Source of the DNA: Enterococcus pseudoavium NBRC 100491
GTDB lineage: Bacteria > Bacillota > Bacilli > Lactobacillales > Enterococcaceae
Length of the DNA: 62,728 bases
Direction: 5' to 3'
Assembly (NCBI RefSeq): GCF_001544295.1
Contig: NZ_BCQF01000017.1
Span: forward strand, 1 to 62,728
The position numbers and the translations under genes are program-made. How positions within the stretch are numbered: position 1 is the first letter of the stretch; each line of letters opens with the position of its first letter. Below the pieces are notes generated by a model. The model saw only the letters and a program-made list of their open reading frames with translations. It made no database searches and was not told the origin of the DNA. This document shows positions 1-8,612 of this stretch, in pieces.

Positions 1-25
1 TAAAAAACAAAATGAAGGTCTTTTT

Positions 26-667
26 TTATTGTTGTCCATAAGTCTCAAATTTGGCTAAAACTTCGGTCATTTGTTCTTTATTCAATAAGGCTGGCGTTCC
101 GATACAGCGCGCACGATAATCCAACTTTGCTAAGAACTCAATATCTTTCGCAACGCTAAAAGCACTGGCTAAGTCTGAGCCAATCGTCAACACTCCGTGA
201 TTGCCTAATAAAATACCATTATCCTCATGAATAAAACTGAAAGCTTCCTCTGCCAACTCACGGGTCCCAAAAGTTTTATATTTGCAGCAACGAACCTTTT
301 CACCCACGGAACCAATAATATAATGCAACGGTTCAATTTCTTGCTGTAGACAAGCAAAAGTCGTCGCATATTCCGAATGGGTATGAACCACCGCTTTGAC
401 ATCTGAGCGCTTCGCATAAAAAATACTGTGTAGATCATATTCGCTTGATGGCTTTCGCTCACCTTGCAAAATATTGCCTTTAAGATCCATTAAAACAATA
501 TCTTCCGGCTGCGTTTCAAAATATGGGATTCCGCTGGGGCTAATTAACATCGCCTCTTCATCGGGTAGATAAATACTGATATTCCCGCCGGTCCCAGTCG
601 TTAATCTTTCAGTAATCAATTTCTTGCCGTATTCAACAATCAATTCACGTTCTATTTGATGTTTCAT
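26..667 (-). CDS. Class II (zinc) aldolase of the fuculose-phosphate family; probable 5-deoxyribulose/methylthioribulose-1-phosphate aldolase
   Basis: A 213-residue class II aldolase/adducin-fold protein. The visible family signature is TGGNIS (about residues 26-31), SPSG (43-46), an acidic residue in SSEYDLH (Glu76), the metal pair His95/His97 in VHTHSEYAT and the third metal histidine in LLGNHGV (His157). It is the last gene of a kinase-isomerase-aldolase set. By analogy with the DHAP shunt it would cleave a 1-phospho-5-substituted ribulose to DHAP and an aldehyde. L-fuculose-phosphate or rhamnulose-phosphate aldolase is the main alternative, but no fucose or rhamnose genes are nearby. The start is supported by an AGGAGC Shine-Dalgarno sequence. 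The family call is secure; the substrate is inferred from context. Confidence 0.85.
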   Translation of the reverse strand: MKHQIERELIVEYGKKLITERLTTGTGGNISIYLPDEEAMLISPSGIPYFETQPEDIVLMDLKGNILQGERKPSSEYDLHSIFYAKRSDVKAVVHTHSEYATTFACLQQEIEPLHYIIGSVGEKVRCCKYKTFGTRELAEEAFSFIHEDNGILLGNHGVLTIGSDLASAFSVAKDIEFLAKLDYRARCIGTPALLNKEQMTEVLAKFETYGQQ

Positions 668-695
668 CTTCTGCTCCTAATTCATATTAATGATT

Positions 696-715
696 CTATT
701 TTCTGCTGAAAATAG
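696..715 (-). other. 8-bp hairpin between isomerase and aldolase genes
   Basis: CTATTTTC and GAAAATAG flank a 4-base loop in the 66-base gap between the isomerase stop and the aldolase start. There is no T-tract, so a terminator is unlikely. It could be an mRNA processing or stability element. Confidence 0.35.
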
Positions 716-733
716 GTTTGACATATCATCCAA

Positions 734-1810
734 TCAATAAAAGTTATTTTCCGGCTGTTCCGTTATATAACGTTTCAGATCATAAGGTGAAAAAATCCCT
801 CGGTCGGTCACAATCGCGCCGATCAATTCCGGTGGGGTAATATCAAAGGAAGGATAAAGCGCTTTGACCCCTTTTAAAGTATGCTTGATACCATTTAGCT
901 CCATGACTTGTTCCGGATCGCGCATTTCAATCTTAATCTTTTCATGACTCGTCTTATCCGTATCCGGAATTCCCGTTACAAAATAAGGAATCCCAAAACG
1001 TTGCGCTAAAATGGCGATTTGATAGGTTCCAACTTTATTGGCGATATAGCCATCTTGGGCGATCGTATCAGCAGCTGAAGTAAAGAGATCGATTGTTTCA
1101 TGCTCCATCAGATAAGCAATCATATTGTCCGAAATAACCGTCGTATCAAACCCCATTTCGGTACAACAGCTGGCAGTCAAACGGGCTCCTTGTAAGTAAG
1201 GCCGGGTTTCGGCACAAAAGAACCGTAACTTTTTTTGCTGTTCCAACGCTTCTCGTAGCAGCATACCGATGATCGTTTCCCCAAAGCATTGCGTCAAAAC
1301 CGTCCCGTTATCCGGAATTTTAGCAATCAAATATTTGGCTACTTGAGCCATCGTGTAATACCGGCGATTCAAGGAATCAATCGTGTTTTGTTTAATAGCT
1401 TCAGTGGGATCTTCACCTGTTTCTAAAGCTTTTTGAGCGACATCTACACATTTTTCAGTGATTAATGTCATCCGGTTGGCCGTCGTTGGACGAGCATTCG
1501 CAATTGTATAGGAAGCCTGTTTTAAATAAGCTATCTGTTCCGTTGGTGTTAAAGCATGACATTCCTTCGCCGCTAAAGCCATCCCCATGCCTGCTGCGGT
1601 ATAGGGCCCGGCGCTTTGTGTCACCATGTCCGTGATTGCTTGGGCGACCGCTTGATGAGTCTCACACTCAACAAACTCCACGCGTGTCGGATAAATTCGG
1701 CGATCTAGAATACGGACTTTGCCCTTTTCATACCACGCGACATTTTCGTATTGTAATAGCGTAGGCATGGTGTAATCTTGTCTTTCCAACTTATTCACCA
1801 GCTCCTTCAT
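734..1810 (-). CDS. mtnA: Methylthioribose-1-phosphate isomerase family protein (MtnA-like)
   Basis: An aldose-ketose isomerase of the MtnA/eIF2B-alpha family, expected to convert 5-methylthioribose-1-P or 5-deoxyribose-1-P to the ribulose-1-P. Visible family features are a catalytic-type Cys near residue 175 (LTQCFGE), the ETRPYLQGARLTA block at about 201-213, an Asp near 248 and the ANKVGTYQ segment. The usual N-terminal GAPAIG-like motif is replaced here by SAGPYTAAGMG. The start is uncertain. The open frame begins with a TTG at 1852 and has an ATG at 1810. An AAGGAG lies at 1802-1807, which would favour GTG 1798 (very short spacing) or TTG 1789. The gene follows the kinase by about 44 bases and precedes the aldolase. 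Family confident; exact substrate inferred. Confidence 0.8.
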   Translation of the reverse strand: MKELVNKLERQDYTMPTLLQYENVAWYEKGKVRILDRRIYPTRVEFVECETHQAVAQAITDMVTQSAGPYTAAGMGMALAAKECHALTPTEQIAYLKQASYTIANARPTTANRMTLITEKCVDVAQKALETGEDPTEAIKQNTIDSLNRRYYTMAQVAKYLIAKIPDNGTVLTQCFGETIIGMLLREALEQQKKLRFFCAETRPYLQGARLTASCCTEMGFDTTVISDNMIAYLMEHETIDLFTSAADTIAQDGYIANKVGTYQIAILAQRFGIPYFVTGIPDTDKTSHEKIKIEMRDPEQVMELNGIKHTLKGVKALYPSFDITPPELIGAIVTDRGIFSPYDLKRYITEQPENNFY

Positions 1811-1854
1811 TTTAATATTTTTTATGTTCAGCTCAACTAGCGCAAAAAACAATC

Positions 1855-3075
1855 CTAGACTAATTCATCGATTCCTGCTATTAATTGAGCCCCGCTAGTA
1901 ATGCTCTGTCGTTTGATAATCAACTGAATTCCCGTTTTCAACAATACTCGTTCCGCTGCAACTTTTTCCTCAGTAGAAATCAATGACAACTCCTTGACCT
2001 TCGAATCTCCCACAACTCGGCGAATAATCTCTGTACCCGCATAACCCACCGCATCTGTCATGATATTTTGTAACATTGTCTCTTTAAACGCCTGATGACG
2101 ATACAGCGGAAAAGTCACCGCCTGATCATAATAGACCTCTAGTCTAGCCTGAACCCGGTCGTAGACGGCAGCAATTGTTTGCTTGATCCAACGATGGAAA
2201 GTTTGATCCACCGTGGGGTCAAATAAATTTTTTACTAACGGAAAATACAAATGGGCCAAAACATTGCCGATATCGTAGCCAGCCGGCCCATAAAAAGCAA
2301 ATTCAGGATCAATCACTTTCAACCCTGTTTGATTAATAAAAATCGACCCCGTATGTAAATCTCCATGAACTAACGATTGGGCATTGTTCATAAAGTTATT
2401 CCGTAATAACGCCACTTCCACCTGCAACGGTTCATTTTCGTAGAGGTTTTTCCTAACAAAGTCCTCATTTCCCAGAGTAACGATATTCCGCTGCTTGTAA
2501 TCATTATAAGGTTCAGTAAATACTAGATCCTCACTGATATCGCACATTTCAGGATTGATAAAGTCTTTGACCCGCTGCTTTTTGACCTCTCGATCCAAAA
2601 CCAAATCACTAGTCAACAGCAAAGTTCGAGCCAGATATTCTGCCATCTCTTCGCTGAATTTTGGGAAAATATGCCTATTGATCAGTTCATAGCGCATATT
2701 TTGATAATCCGAGATATCTTCCATCGCCAAAGCATACATCTTTGAATCATAATAATAAACTTCCGGTACAAACTGCGGTGCCAAATCATTCTGTAACCGT
2801 AAAATTTCCGCTTCAATCCGATTGCGATCAATCGCTAAAGGCCGGCCAGAAGAACGTAGCAAGACGTCTGCCTGCTTGATAATCAAGCTTGCTTGCGTTG
2901 CTCGATTCACTACCCGAAAAACATAATTAATATTGCCATCACCAATTTCTGAGACTTCTAATGGCGCATCACTAGGAAAAGCTTGTAGCTCATCCACGAC
3001 GTACTTTTTGATTGCTTCCGTATCCAACAAAAAATGTTCTTGATACCGCGCCAGTTCTTTCGGTGTAAGCTCCAT
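1855..3075 (-). CDS. mtnK: 5-methylthioribose kinase family protein (MtnK-like)
   Basis: An aminoglycoside-phosphotransferase-fold sugar kinase. It has the N-terminal nucleotide loop GDGNINYVFRV, a Lys near residue 67, the catalytic loop HGDLHTGSIF (about 237-246) and the metal-binding DPEF segment (256-259), all typical of MtnK. It should phosphorylate C1 of 5-methylthioribose, and possibly 5-deoxyribose, to start the salvage route continued by the next two genes. I place the start at the ATG at 3075 behind GAGGGG rather than at 3087. At 406 residues it fits the family. It is the first gene of its set and lies directly after the terminator-like hairpin of the sorbitol operon, so partial readthrough from that operon is possible. 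Confidence 0.83.
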   Translation of the reverse strand: MELTPKELARYQEHFLLDTEAIKKYVVDELQAFPSDAPLEVSEIGDGNINYVFRVVNRATQASLIIKQADVLLRSSGRPLAIDRNRIEAEILRLQNDLAPQFVPEVYYYDSKMYALAMEDISDYQNMRYELINRHIFPKFSEEMAEYLARTLLLTSDLVLDREVKKQRVKDFINPEMCDISEDLVFTEPYNDYKQRNIVTLGNEDFVRKNLYENEPLQVEVALLRNNFMNNAQSLVHGDLHTGSIFINQTGLKVIDPEFAFYGPAGYDIGNVLAHLYFPLVKNLFDPTVDQTFHRWIKQTIAAVYDRVQARLEVYYDQAVTFPLYRHQAFKETMLQNIMTDAVGYAGTEIIRRVVGDSKVKELSLISTEEKVAAERVLLKTGIQLIIKRQSITSGAQLIAGIDELV

Positions 3076-3111
3076 GTGACCCCTCATTTCATTTCTTTCA
3101 TGTAATCCAAC

Positions 3112-3171
3112 AAAAAAACACTCACCTAGAAGTTTACATTTAAACCAGTTAAATGCAACACCTAGGTGAGT
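3112..3171 (-). terminator. Long terminator hairpin after the sorbitol PTS operon
   Basis: ACTCACCTAG (3120-3129) pairs perfectly with CTAGGTGAGT (3162-3171). An inner ATTTAA/TTAAAT pairing extends the stem, and on the minus strand a run of seven Ts follows. It sits a few bases after the srlB stop and about 35 bases before mtnK. It is most likely the sorbitol operon terminator; because no long promoter region remains before mtnK, it could also act as a partial terminator. Confidence 0.7.
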
Positions 3172-3176
3172 AATCC

Positions 3177-3530
3177 TTAATTGATAGCGATTTTTGTCCC
3201 AACTGTGATTGTCGGCATCGCCTTAGCTTCTACATATAATGTTCCTGGAAGCTCAGCTGTCGCTGACCCATCAAACCGGAGCGTAATATGACCTAAATCA
3301 TCAAGATTTTTCTTTACGACATCCCCTACCGCCGTAATCTTGTAAGCTTGATCATCGAAAGTAAATGTCATTCCCTTGGTGATTTCACCCGTTGATGCTG
3401 CCAACTGAATGTTGTAACAGTAGTCAGCTAATGTCGCTGGGGCATCATTGCCAAAAAAGATCAACATTTTTTCTTCTTGGAACATTTCTGCTTCAGGTCC
3501 TATATTGGTTACTTGCGTCTCAAAAATCAT
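3177..3530 (-). CDS. srlB: PTS glucitol/sorbitol-specific EIIA component
   Basis: A 117-residue protein of the glucitol EIIA family, recognised by AVGDVVKKNLDDLGHITLRFDG and the PGTLYVEA tail. In the family this cytoplasmic protein passes phosphate from HPr to the EIIB domain of SrlE. Oddly, the segment that carries the phosphohistidine in E. coli SrlB (His43, after EYCFI) reads DYCYNIQLAAS here, with no histidine. The only histidine in the protein is the one in LGHITLRF. It is the last gene of the sorbitol operon, 21 bases after srlE. Family assignment is firm; whether the standard phosphotransfer site is lost or moved is open. Confidence 0.88.
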   Translation of the reverse strand: MIFETQVTNIGPEAEMFQEEKMLIFFGNDAPATLADYCYNIQLAASTGEITKGMTFTFDDQAYKITAVGDVVKKNLDDLGHITLRFDGSATAELPGTLYVEAKAMPTITVGTKIAIN

Positions 3531-3551
3531 CTTTCATCTCTCCAAACGTTT

Positions 3552-4544
3552 TTAACTATACAATCCAAAACTTGCTAACCAAGCGACTACTACCCGAGGA
3601 ACACCGTTTAAGAAGCGTGAGTACAAGACGGATGGTACTCCGACTTCAACTGTCTCTGCTTCTGCCTCTTCCAATCCTAAACCAACCGGAATGAAGTCAC
3701 AAGCATTTTGAGTATTTATCGCAAATAATGCTGGTAAAGCTAATTGTGGCGGAATGTTGCCTTTTCCGATTTCTACGCCAATCAAAGTTCCTAAAATTTG
3801 ACTAATTACTGCTCCCGGCCCTAATAATGGTGATAAAAACGGTAGCGAACAGATAAAACCGATAATGATTAAACCAAAAATATTCCCAGCTAATGGTTTC
3901 ATCAAGTTAGCAAAAACAGTCCCAATCCCTGAACCTTGAATAATCCCGATTAGCAAAGATACAAAGGCCATAAAAGGAATGACCGTGTTAATCATGGTCT
4001 GTACACCTTCACGTGCGGATTGATTGAATGTTGCGACTACTTTACCGGCCCCCATACCAATTTTTGCGATAAAACTTTGTTGTTCAGCTTTTTGTTCTGT
4101 AATTTTTTTGTCGGTTGAATATTTGTATTTTTTCTCTGCTGGCACTTCTGTTGGCTGAACATCAGCATTTTCTTCCGTCCTTGTGATTTGATCTAATCCA
4201 ACAGCTGATACATAGATTGTCTCATTGATGTATTGCGCCAAAGGACCACTTTTTCCCGTAGGAACAATATTGATTGTCGGAATATTTTTCTTCGGGTAGA
4301 TTCCACAACGTAAGGTCCCACCACAGTCAATAATCGCTAAAGCGATTTCATCATCAGGAATAGATGTCTTAAAGCCATTTACCGACTCCATACCGGTTAA
4401 TTCAGCAATTTTATCAACAATCGCGGGTTTCTCACCGCCACCAGTAACGTAGATAAATTTATGTTTTTCTTCAGTTGGGGTGATGACTAATGGTCCACCA
4501 AAACCACCATTACCTTTTACTACTTTAATACTATTAAAAGCCAT
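3552..4544 (-). CDS. srlE: PTS glucitol/sorbitol-specific EIIBC component
   Basis: A 330-residue EIIB-EIIC1 protein. The N-terminal EIIB domain begins with the typical [16 protein letters not shown], and its phosphocysteine is probably Cys74 in [15 protein letters not shown] charged linker (about 130-165) leads to the membrane domain with hydrophobic segments from about residue 185, including [13 protein letters not shown] and [14 protein letters not shown]. Together with SrlA it forms the membrane channel that imports sorbitol and phosphorylates it to sorbitol-6-phosphate. It lies between srlA and srlB in the usual order, with a clear Shine-Dalgarno sequence. Confidence 0.93.
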   Translation of the reverse strand: MAFNSIKVVKGNGGFGGPLVITPTEEKHKFIYVTGGGEKPAIVDKIAELTGMESVNGFKTSIPDDEIALAIIDCGGTLRCGIYPKKNIPTINIVPTGKSGPLAQYINETIYVSAVGLDQITRTEENADVQPTEVPAEKKYKYSTDKKITEQKAEQQSFIAKIGMGAGKVVATFNQSAREGVQTMINTVIPFMAFVSLLIGIIQGSGIGTVFANLMKPLAGNIFGLIIIGFICSLPFLSPLLGPGAVISQILGTLIGVEIGKGNIPPQLALPALFAINTQNACDFIPVGLGLEEAEAETVEVGVPSVLYSRFLNGVPRVVVAWLASFGLYS

Positions 4545-4595
4545 TTTTGCTCCTCCTATGAAATTTTTTCTCGTCTCCCTTTGAACAACAATTGA

Positions 4596-5147
4596 CTAAT
4601 CGACTAATTTTACTTCTTTACTTAATTCAATTCCTTGTTGTTTACAGACAAAAGCAGTAGTAAAATCGGTTACCCAACCACCAATGAAATTCATTATAAT
4701 CCCAACAAGCATATAGCGAACGGCTAATTCCATTGAGTTTAGCCCCAGTTTGGTAATCCCTTGAGCAATCCCCATCCAAACAAATAACTCACCCGGATTG
4801 ATATGGGGAAATACCCCGTTACTAGTATGACAAAATTGTGCTTGAGAAGCATAATAACTTGGTTTGTAATATTCTGGTAAAAAGCGTGCCATCGTGAACG
4901 ACATAGGATTTCCTAACATAAAAGCTGAAATAAATGGCAAAATCAAGTAGCGTGTCACAGGGTTTTTAGAAGAAGCTTTAGCGACTTTTGTTACCCGCTC
5001 TTCTCCTAAAAAGGCAATCAATGTATTCATGGCAACCATCAGCATCAAAACAACTGGTACAATTCCCGTCATCCAACTAATAAAGGTTTCTGCCCCTGTT
5101 TGGAAAAGACTCATGAATCCTTCTGCAAACTTTGTAATGTAATCCAT
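4596..5147 (-). CDS. srlA: PTS glucitol/sorbitol-specific EIIC2 component
   Basis: A 183-residue integral membrane protein of the glucitol EIIC family. The conserved LPFISAFMLGNPMSFTMARFLPEYYKPSYYASQ region and FPHINPGELF are visible, along with hydrophobic segments near residues 28-48, 68-80, 115-135 and 140-160. It forms the sorbitol-translocating unit with the C domain of SrlE. It starts 2 bases after gutM and ends about 50 bases before srlE, so it is co-transcribed with both. Length is normal. Confidence 0.93.
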   Translation of the reverse strand: MDYITKFAEGFMSLFQTGAETFISWMTGIVPVVLMLMVAMNTLIAFLGEERVTKVAKASSKNPVTRYLILPFISAFMLGNPMSFTMARFLPEYYKPSYYASQAQFCHTSNGVFPHINPGELFVWMGIAQGITKLGLNSMELAVRYMLVGIIMNFIGGWVTDFTTAFVCKQQGIELSKEVKLVD

Positions 5148-5149
5148 TT

Positions 5150-5629
5150 TTATACACGTCCTTTAGTAAATTTTGTTTGAAGCGAATGTTTCATCAAGGA
5201 CAACTGTGTTCCAATCCCCATCAGTGGTGAAACTGGTTTGGTTTCTTGGTAGTTGCCTTTTTCAACTGCTAAATAAACCTTCTGAGCGTTTGCCGCTGCT
5301 TGCCGTGTCAATTTATTTTCTTTAGCCAACATTGGAGCTTCCAGCAATTGGTGAATATCCAGACCAATAAATTGCGGTCGTGCTTTAAAACGAGCAATCA
5401 CCGAAATTCCTTGCATCATCTCTGCTTCTTCAATAATCCCATCTGGTGAAACACCTAGTAATAAAATTGTTCCTGAAGCAATTTTTCCTGGCCGACGACC
5501 AATCGCGACTTTTCCTTTACGTTTCATTCGAATATAAACAGCATTAAAATTTTTGATCTGCTTCATTCCTAAAATTATTTGAAGAATATAGGCGCCAATC
5601 GCGATTCCACCTAGAACAATGACATTCAT
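5150..5629 (-). CDS. gutM: Glucitol operon activator GutM
   Basis: A 159-residue protein with one N-terminal membrane-type segment (IVLGGIAIGAYILQIILGM), followed by the family's basic stretch NAVYIRMKRKGKVAIGRRPGK and the GTILLLGVSPDGIIEEAEMMQG region. GutM acts together with the PRD regulator in activating sorbitol operons. I use the ATG at 5629, which overlaps the gutR stop by 4 bases (ATGA) and has GGAG at the right distance. A longer frame to 5662 runs back into gutR and lacks support. Translational coupling to gutR is likely. Confidence 0.88.
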   Translation of the reverse strand: MNVIVLGGIAIGAYILQIILGMKQIKNFNAVYIRMKRKGKVAIGRRPGKIASGTILLLGVSPDGIIEEAEMMQGISVIARFKARPQFIGLDIHQLLEAPMLAKENKLTRQAAANAQKVYLAVEKGNYQETKPVSPLMGIGTQLSLMKHSLQTKFTKGRV

Positions 5630-7476
5630 CTGCTTTCTTCTCCTTCCGTTAACAACTGACAATAAGCTGCTTTCGTACTGATCTGCTTGACTTGTTCCCG
5701 CAATTTCGGATTTGCTGAAATAACAAAAATCGTATCATAAAAATTCAACAACTCTTTTTCCATCGCAAGGGTTAAATTTTCTGGAATAGCTACTAAAAAG
5801 ACTAATTCAATCTCTTCTAAAGAAGTTGTTTTATAACTGCCAACCGTAACTAAAATATCGGTACTTTGAGAATTTATTCCATGAGGAAACGCAATCCCAT
5901 TATCAATAACTGCAGATTCTTCTTGCGCTTTTTCTAAAACATACTGCTTAAATACTTCGCCAATCATTTCATGAGCCTGTAGTTCATCAAGCATTATTGT
6001 CAAGTTTTCCTCGTAAGGTAATTCTTGATCTAATTGTTTGAAAGTCATTTGAATATGATCAAACATAGCTGCCTTTTTAGCTACGATTCGTTTCCACTCA
6101 CTTAATAACCAATTCTCATTAAACAAATCGGTCAACTTGATTACTGCGGTCGTCGCCTTTATATGTTTCAATGGAATCGTCGTGAAAACCACGAAGTAAC
6201 GATCCAAATCCTGTGTTTCATATTCCTCTTCAGAATAATGGGAAATTTGAATATTCGGACCTAAGACAGTCTCTAGCTGCCGCTTGATCATTAAGGCAGT
6301 CCCTTTTCCCGTATTACAAACAACCGCAATTTCTTTCATCTTTTCTTGCTCATCGGTTTTCAGGGCCAATTCAAAATAGATCGCTAAATAAGAAATTTCC
6401 GAAGGCTGCATTGGCTTTTTTAGAAAATGAGCCAATGCTTCAATCCCTAATTCAGCAAGCTCGTGGGAAAAAGCATGCTTTTGCTTGAATTCTTCTCGAA
6501 AGACATCATAAGTCTCTATTTGAAAAATTAACCGATTTACCAAAAACATGAAATGAGCTCGCAGATTTAAAAATAATGCTGATTGGTCAATATTAATAAT
6601 GACTGACTGATGGATCTGTGCCATCATGAATTGAAATAATTCCTGTACTTCAGTATTATTTGCTCGTGTTTCCGGTATCAGATTATTATTGAAAATATTT
6701 AGCGGAAAGCAGATAAAATCAAAATCAAATTGACTGACTGTCAAATGATATTCAGTTGCTAAATAAAGAAACAACTCTTCAAGTAACGGATCACCTTCAA
6801 AATAATTTATATAATATGGAACTCTTTGAGACAGTGAGCTACCGCTGCGAATTCGTTGAATCGTCACATTAATCGTTTTTTTCAACAAACCTAATGTCCG
6901 AAAATCCAATTTTTTAGCTAATGCGATTTGATCGATTTGTTTTAACAATTCTTCGTTTAATTTTGGTTGTTCTAAGTAGTCATAAGCATGATGCAGATAT
7001 AGCAACCGTAATTGTGCTTCCGTCCCTTCCAACAGCAACCCTTTATTAGGTGTACCAATTAATGAAACTTGATAGTTACGCATAATTTTCTTCAAATTTC
7101 GTAAATCTTTGTTAACTGTCGAACGACTGACACCTAAGCGTTCTGACAAATCATCAATTACAATATAATCTACCTGCTTCATAAAACAATCAATCAAAAC
7201 GGCCATCCGTTTGGTACTTGAATTGAAATCTGTTTGTTGTTTTAAACTACCGTTCATAACTTCTGAAAACTGCTGAGAATCAAGGACCTTCAAAGTATAG
7301 ATATTAGTTTTTTCTTCAATAATTGCAATATTTTCTAACTGGTCATTCAACAATTGAATCGCCTTTTTGGTGGTTTGAACACTTGTATCAGTTATTTTCT
7401 GCAACTCCTCTAAACTCAAGCGATCTTGCGTAATAAAATGCTGCAATAGTTGATACCAACGCTTGATTAAGGCCAT
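5626..7476 (-). CDS. gutR: PRD-domain transcriptional activator of the sorbitol operon (GutR)
   Basis: A 616-residue modular regulator: two N-terminal helix-turn-helix segments (the second around residues 100-140, DDLSERLGVSRSTVNKDLRNLKK), two PTS-regulation domains in the middle, an EIIB-gat-like domain with Cys in VVCNTGKGTALM, and a C-terminal EIIA domain with His in AFPHGIN. Such proteins are activated or inhibited by phosphorylation from HPr and the cognate EII, linking transcription to sorbitol flux. It is the second gene of the operon, after srlD, and overlaps gutM. The domain order matches MtlR/GutR-type activators rather than short BglG antiterminators. Confidence 0.9.
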   Translation of the reverse strand: MALIKRWYQLLQHFITQDRLSLEELQKITDTSVQTTKKAIQLLNDQLENIAIIEEKTNIYTLKVLDSQQFSEVMNGSLKQQTDFNSSTKRMAVLIDCFMKQVDYIVIDDLSERLGVSRSTVNKDLRNLKKIMRNYQVSLIGTPNKGLLLEGTEAQLRLLYLHHAYDYLEQPKLNEELLKQIDQIALAKKLDFRTLGLLKKTINVTIQRIRSGSSLSQRVPYYINYFEGDPLLEELFLYLATEYHLTVSQFDFDFICFPLNIFNNNLIPETRANNTEVQELFQFMMAQIHQSVIINIDQSALFLNLRAHFMFLVNRLIFQIETYDVFREEFKQKHAFSHELAELGIEALAHFLKKPMQPSEISYLAIYFELALKTDEQEKMKEIAVVCNTGKGTALMIKRQLETVLGPNIQISHYSEEEYETQDLDRYFVVFTTIPLKHIKATTAVIKLTDLFNENWLLSEWKRIVAKKAAMFDHIQMTFKQLDQELPYEENLTIMLDELQAHEMIGEVFKQYVLEKAQEESAVIDNGIAFPHGINSQSTDILVTVGSYKTTSLEEIELVFLVAIPENLTLAMEKELLNFYDTIFVISANPKLREQVKQISTKAAYCQLLTEGEESR

Positions 7477-7497
7477 CTTATTACCCCACCTTCTTGT

Positions 7498-8298
7498 TTA
7501 TCCCCGTGTTTTTCCTCCAGCAACATTCGTTGTAACGCCTGTAATATAACTAGACCGGTTAGAAAGATAATAGCACACTAAATCAGCAACTTCATTCAGT
7601 TTCCCACTGCGACCTAATGGAATCGTAGTTGTTTTGCTGTAATTTTTCCGTAATTCCTCTACGCTGATTCCTCGTGTATAAGCCAAAGCTGTCTCATAGT
7701 CCACTGTCCGTAGACCTGTTTCTTCCATAATTCCGGGTGCAATGCCAACTACACGAATTCCTTTTTTACCTAGCTCTTTTGCCCATGAACGAGTGTAACT
7801 ATTCACCGCGGCTTTCGTAGCTGCATATGGACTCTGTCCTTCCGAACCTTCCAATCCACTTTCTGACGACATATTAATGATTACACCCTCGTGACGTTTT
7901 AACATATCCCGAACTACCGCTTGTGTCATTAAAAAAACACCCTTTTGATTGATTGCAATGATCTTATCAAAAATCCCATCAGATAATTCAAACTGTCCGT
8001 GAGCATTTTCTTCATCAACTAATAAGCGCGGAACATTGATTCCTGCATTGTTAACCAATCCATCAACTTGCCCCAATTCTTCAACAACTTGCGCAACATT
8101 AGTTTCAACTTGTTGACGATCAGAGATATCAGTTTGATAAAAATGAAGATTTTTATGAATCTGCTTACCTGCTTGAAGGTCAAAATTTGCCACTACTACG
8201 CCTTGTTCTAACAATTCAGCGATAATACTTGCACCGATTCCAGAAGATCCTCCAGTAACAATCACCTTTTTACCTGCAATAGCTAACCAATCTGACAT
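7498..8298 (-). CDS. srlD: Sorbitol-6-phosphate 2-dehydrogenase (short-chain dehydrogenase)
   Basis: A 266-residue classical SDR. It has the NAD-binding TGGSSGIG near residue 15, a VNNAGI motif near 87, catalytic Ser in NMSSESGLEG and Tyr/Lys in SPYAATKAAV. It oxidises sorbitol-6-phosphate from the PTS to fructose-6-phosphate. The assignment to sorbitol rests on its place as first gene of the srl operon and on the overall sequence resemblance to lactobacillary GutF-type enzymes. GAGGG precedes the ATG. A probable CcpA site lies about 35-50 bases upstream. Confidence 0.9.
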   Translation of the reverse strand: MSDWLAIAGKKVIVTGGSSGIGASIIAELLEQGVVVANFDLQAGKQIHKNLHFYQTDISDRQQVETNVAQVVEELGQVDGLVNNAGINVPRLLVDEENAHGQFELSDGIFDKIIAINQKGVFLMTQAVVRDMLKRHEGVIINMSSESGLEGSEGQSPYAATKAAVNSYTRSWAKELGKKGIRVVGIAPGIMEETGLRTVDYETALAYTRGISVEELRKNYSKTTTIPLGRSGKLNEVADLVCYYLSNRSSYITGVTTNVAGGKTRG

Positions 8299-8332
8299 TT
8301 ATTATTCCCTCCTCAATTAAGTACACCCAGAG

Positions 8333-8348
8333 TATAAAGCGCTTTCTA
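8333..8348 (-). promoter_or_regulatory. Candidate catabolite-responsive element (cre) upstream of srlD
   Basis: A palindromic core GAAAGCGCTTT, close to the CcpA consensus centre, sits about 40 bases upstream of the srlD start. The outer positions deviate, so this is a moderate match. Glucose repression of a sorbitol operon would be expected. The rest of the 300-base gap (8349-8560) is very AT-rich and shows no gene I can support. Confidence 0.5.
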
Positions 8349-8563
8349 CAAATGATTAATACGCTCTTTTTTTTGAATCACAATAAAAAAGTGTACTAAT
8401 TTGTGAAAAGTGAGCAGAACTTACCTGTTTTTCTTCTATCTTATCTTAATTTCATTACCTTTCTACCAACCATCAAATCGATTATCTCCATGTAAAAAAA
8501 ACAACAAGATTTATATTCATTTTTTTAATAATAAAATTTTATCAATTCAGAACTCATATAACG

Positions 8564-8602
8564 CAAAAAAAAACTGTACCAAAAATTCTGGTACAGTTTT
8601 TT
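8564..8602. terminator. Bidirectional-looking terminator after the polyol dehydrogenase
   Basis: AAAAAACTGTACC and GGTACAGTTTTTT form a stem with a short A/T loop and T-runs on both strands. It ends the minus-strand galactitol-type operon just after the dehydrogenase stop at 8613. Confidence 0.8.
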
Positions 8603-8612
8603 CAACTTATTA

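Noticed and set aside
26-3075. Full methionine salvage pathway
   Set aside because: Only the kinase and isomerase steps plus an aldolase are present; dehydratase, enolase-phosphatase and dioxygenase genes are missing from the window.
3112-3171. SAM or other riboswitch before mtnK
   Set aside because: The structure is a simple long hairpin with a T-run directly after the sorbitol operon; no S-box or other aptamer motif is present.
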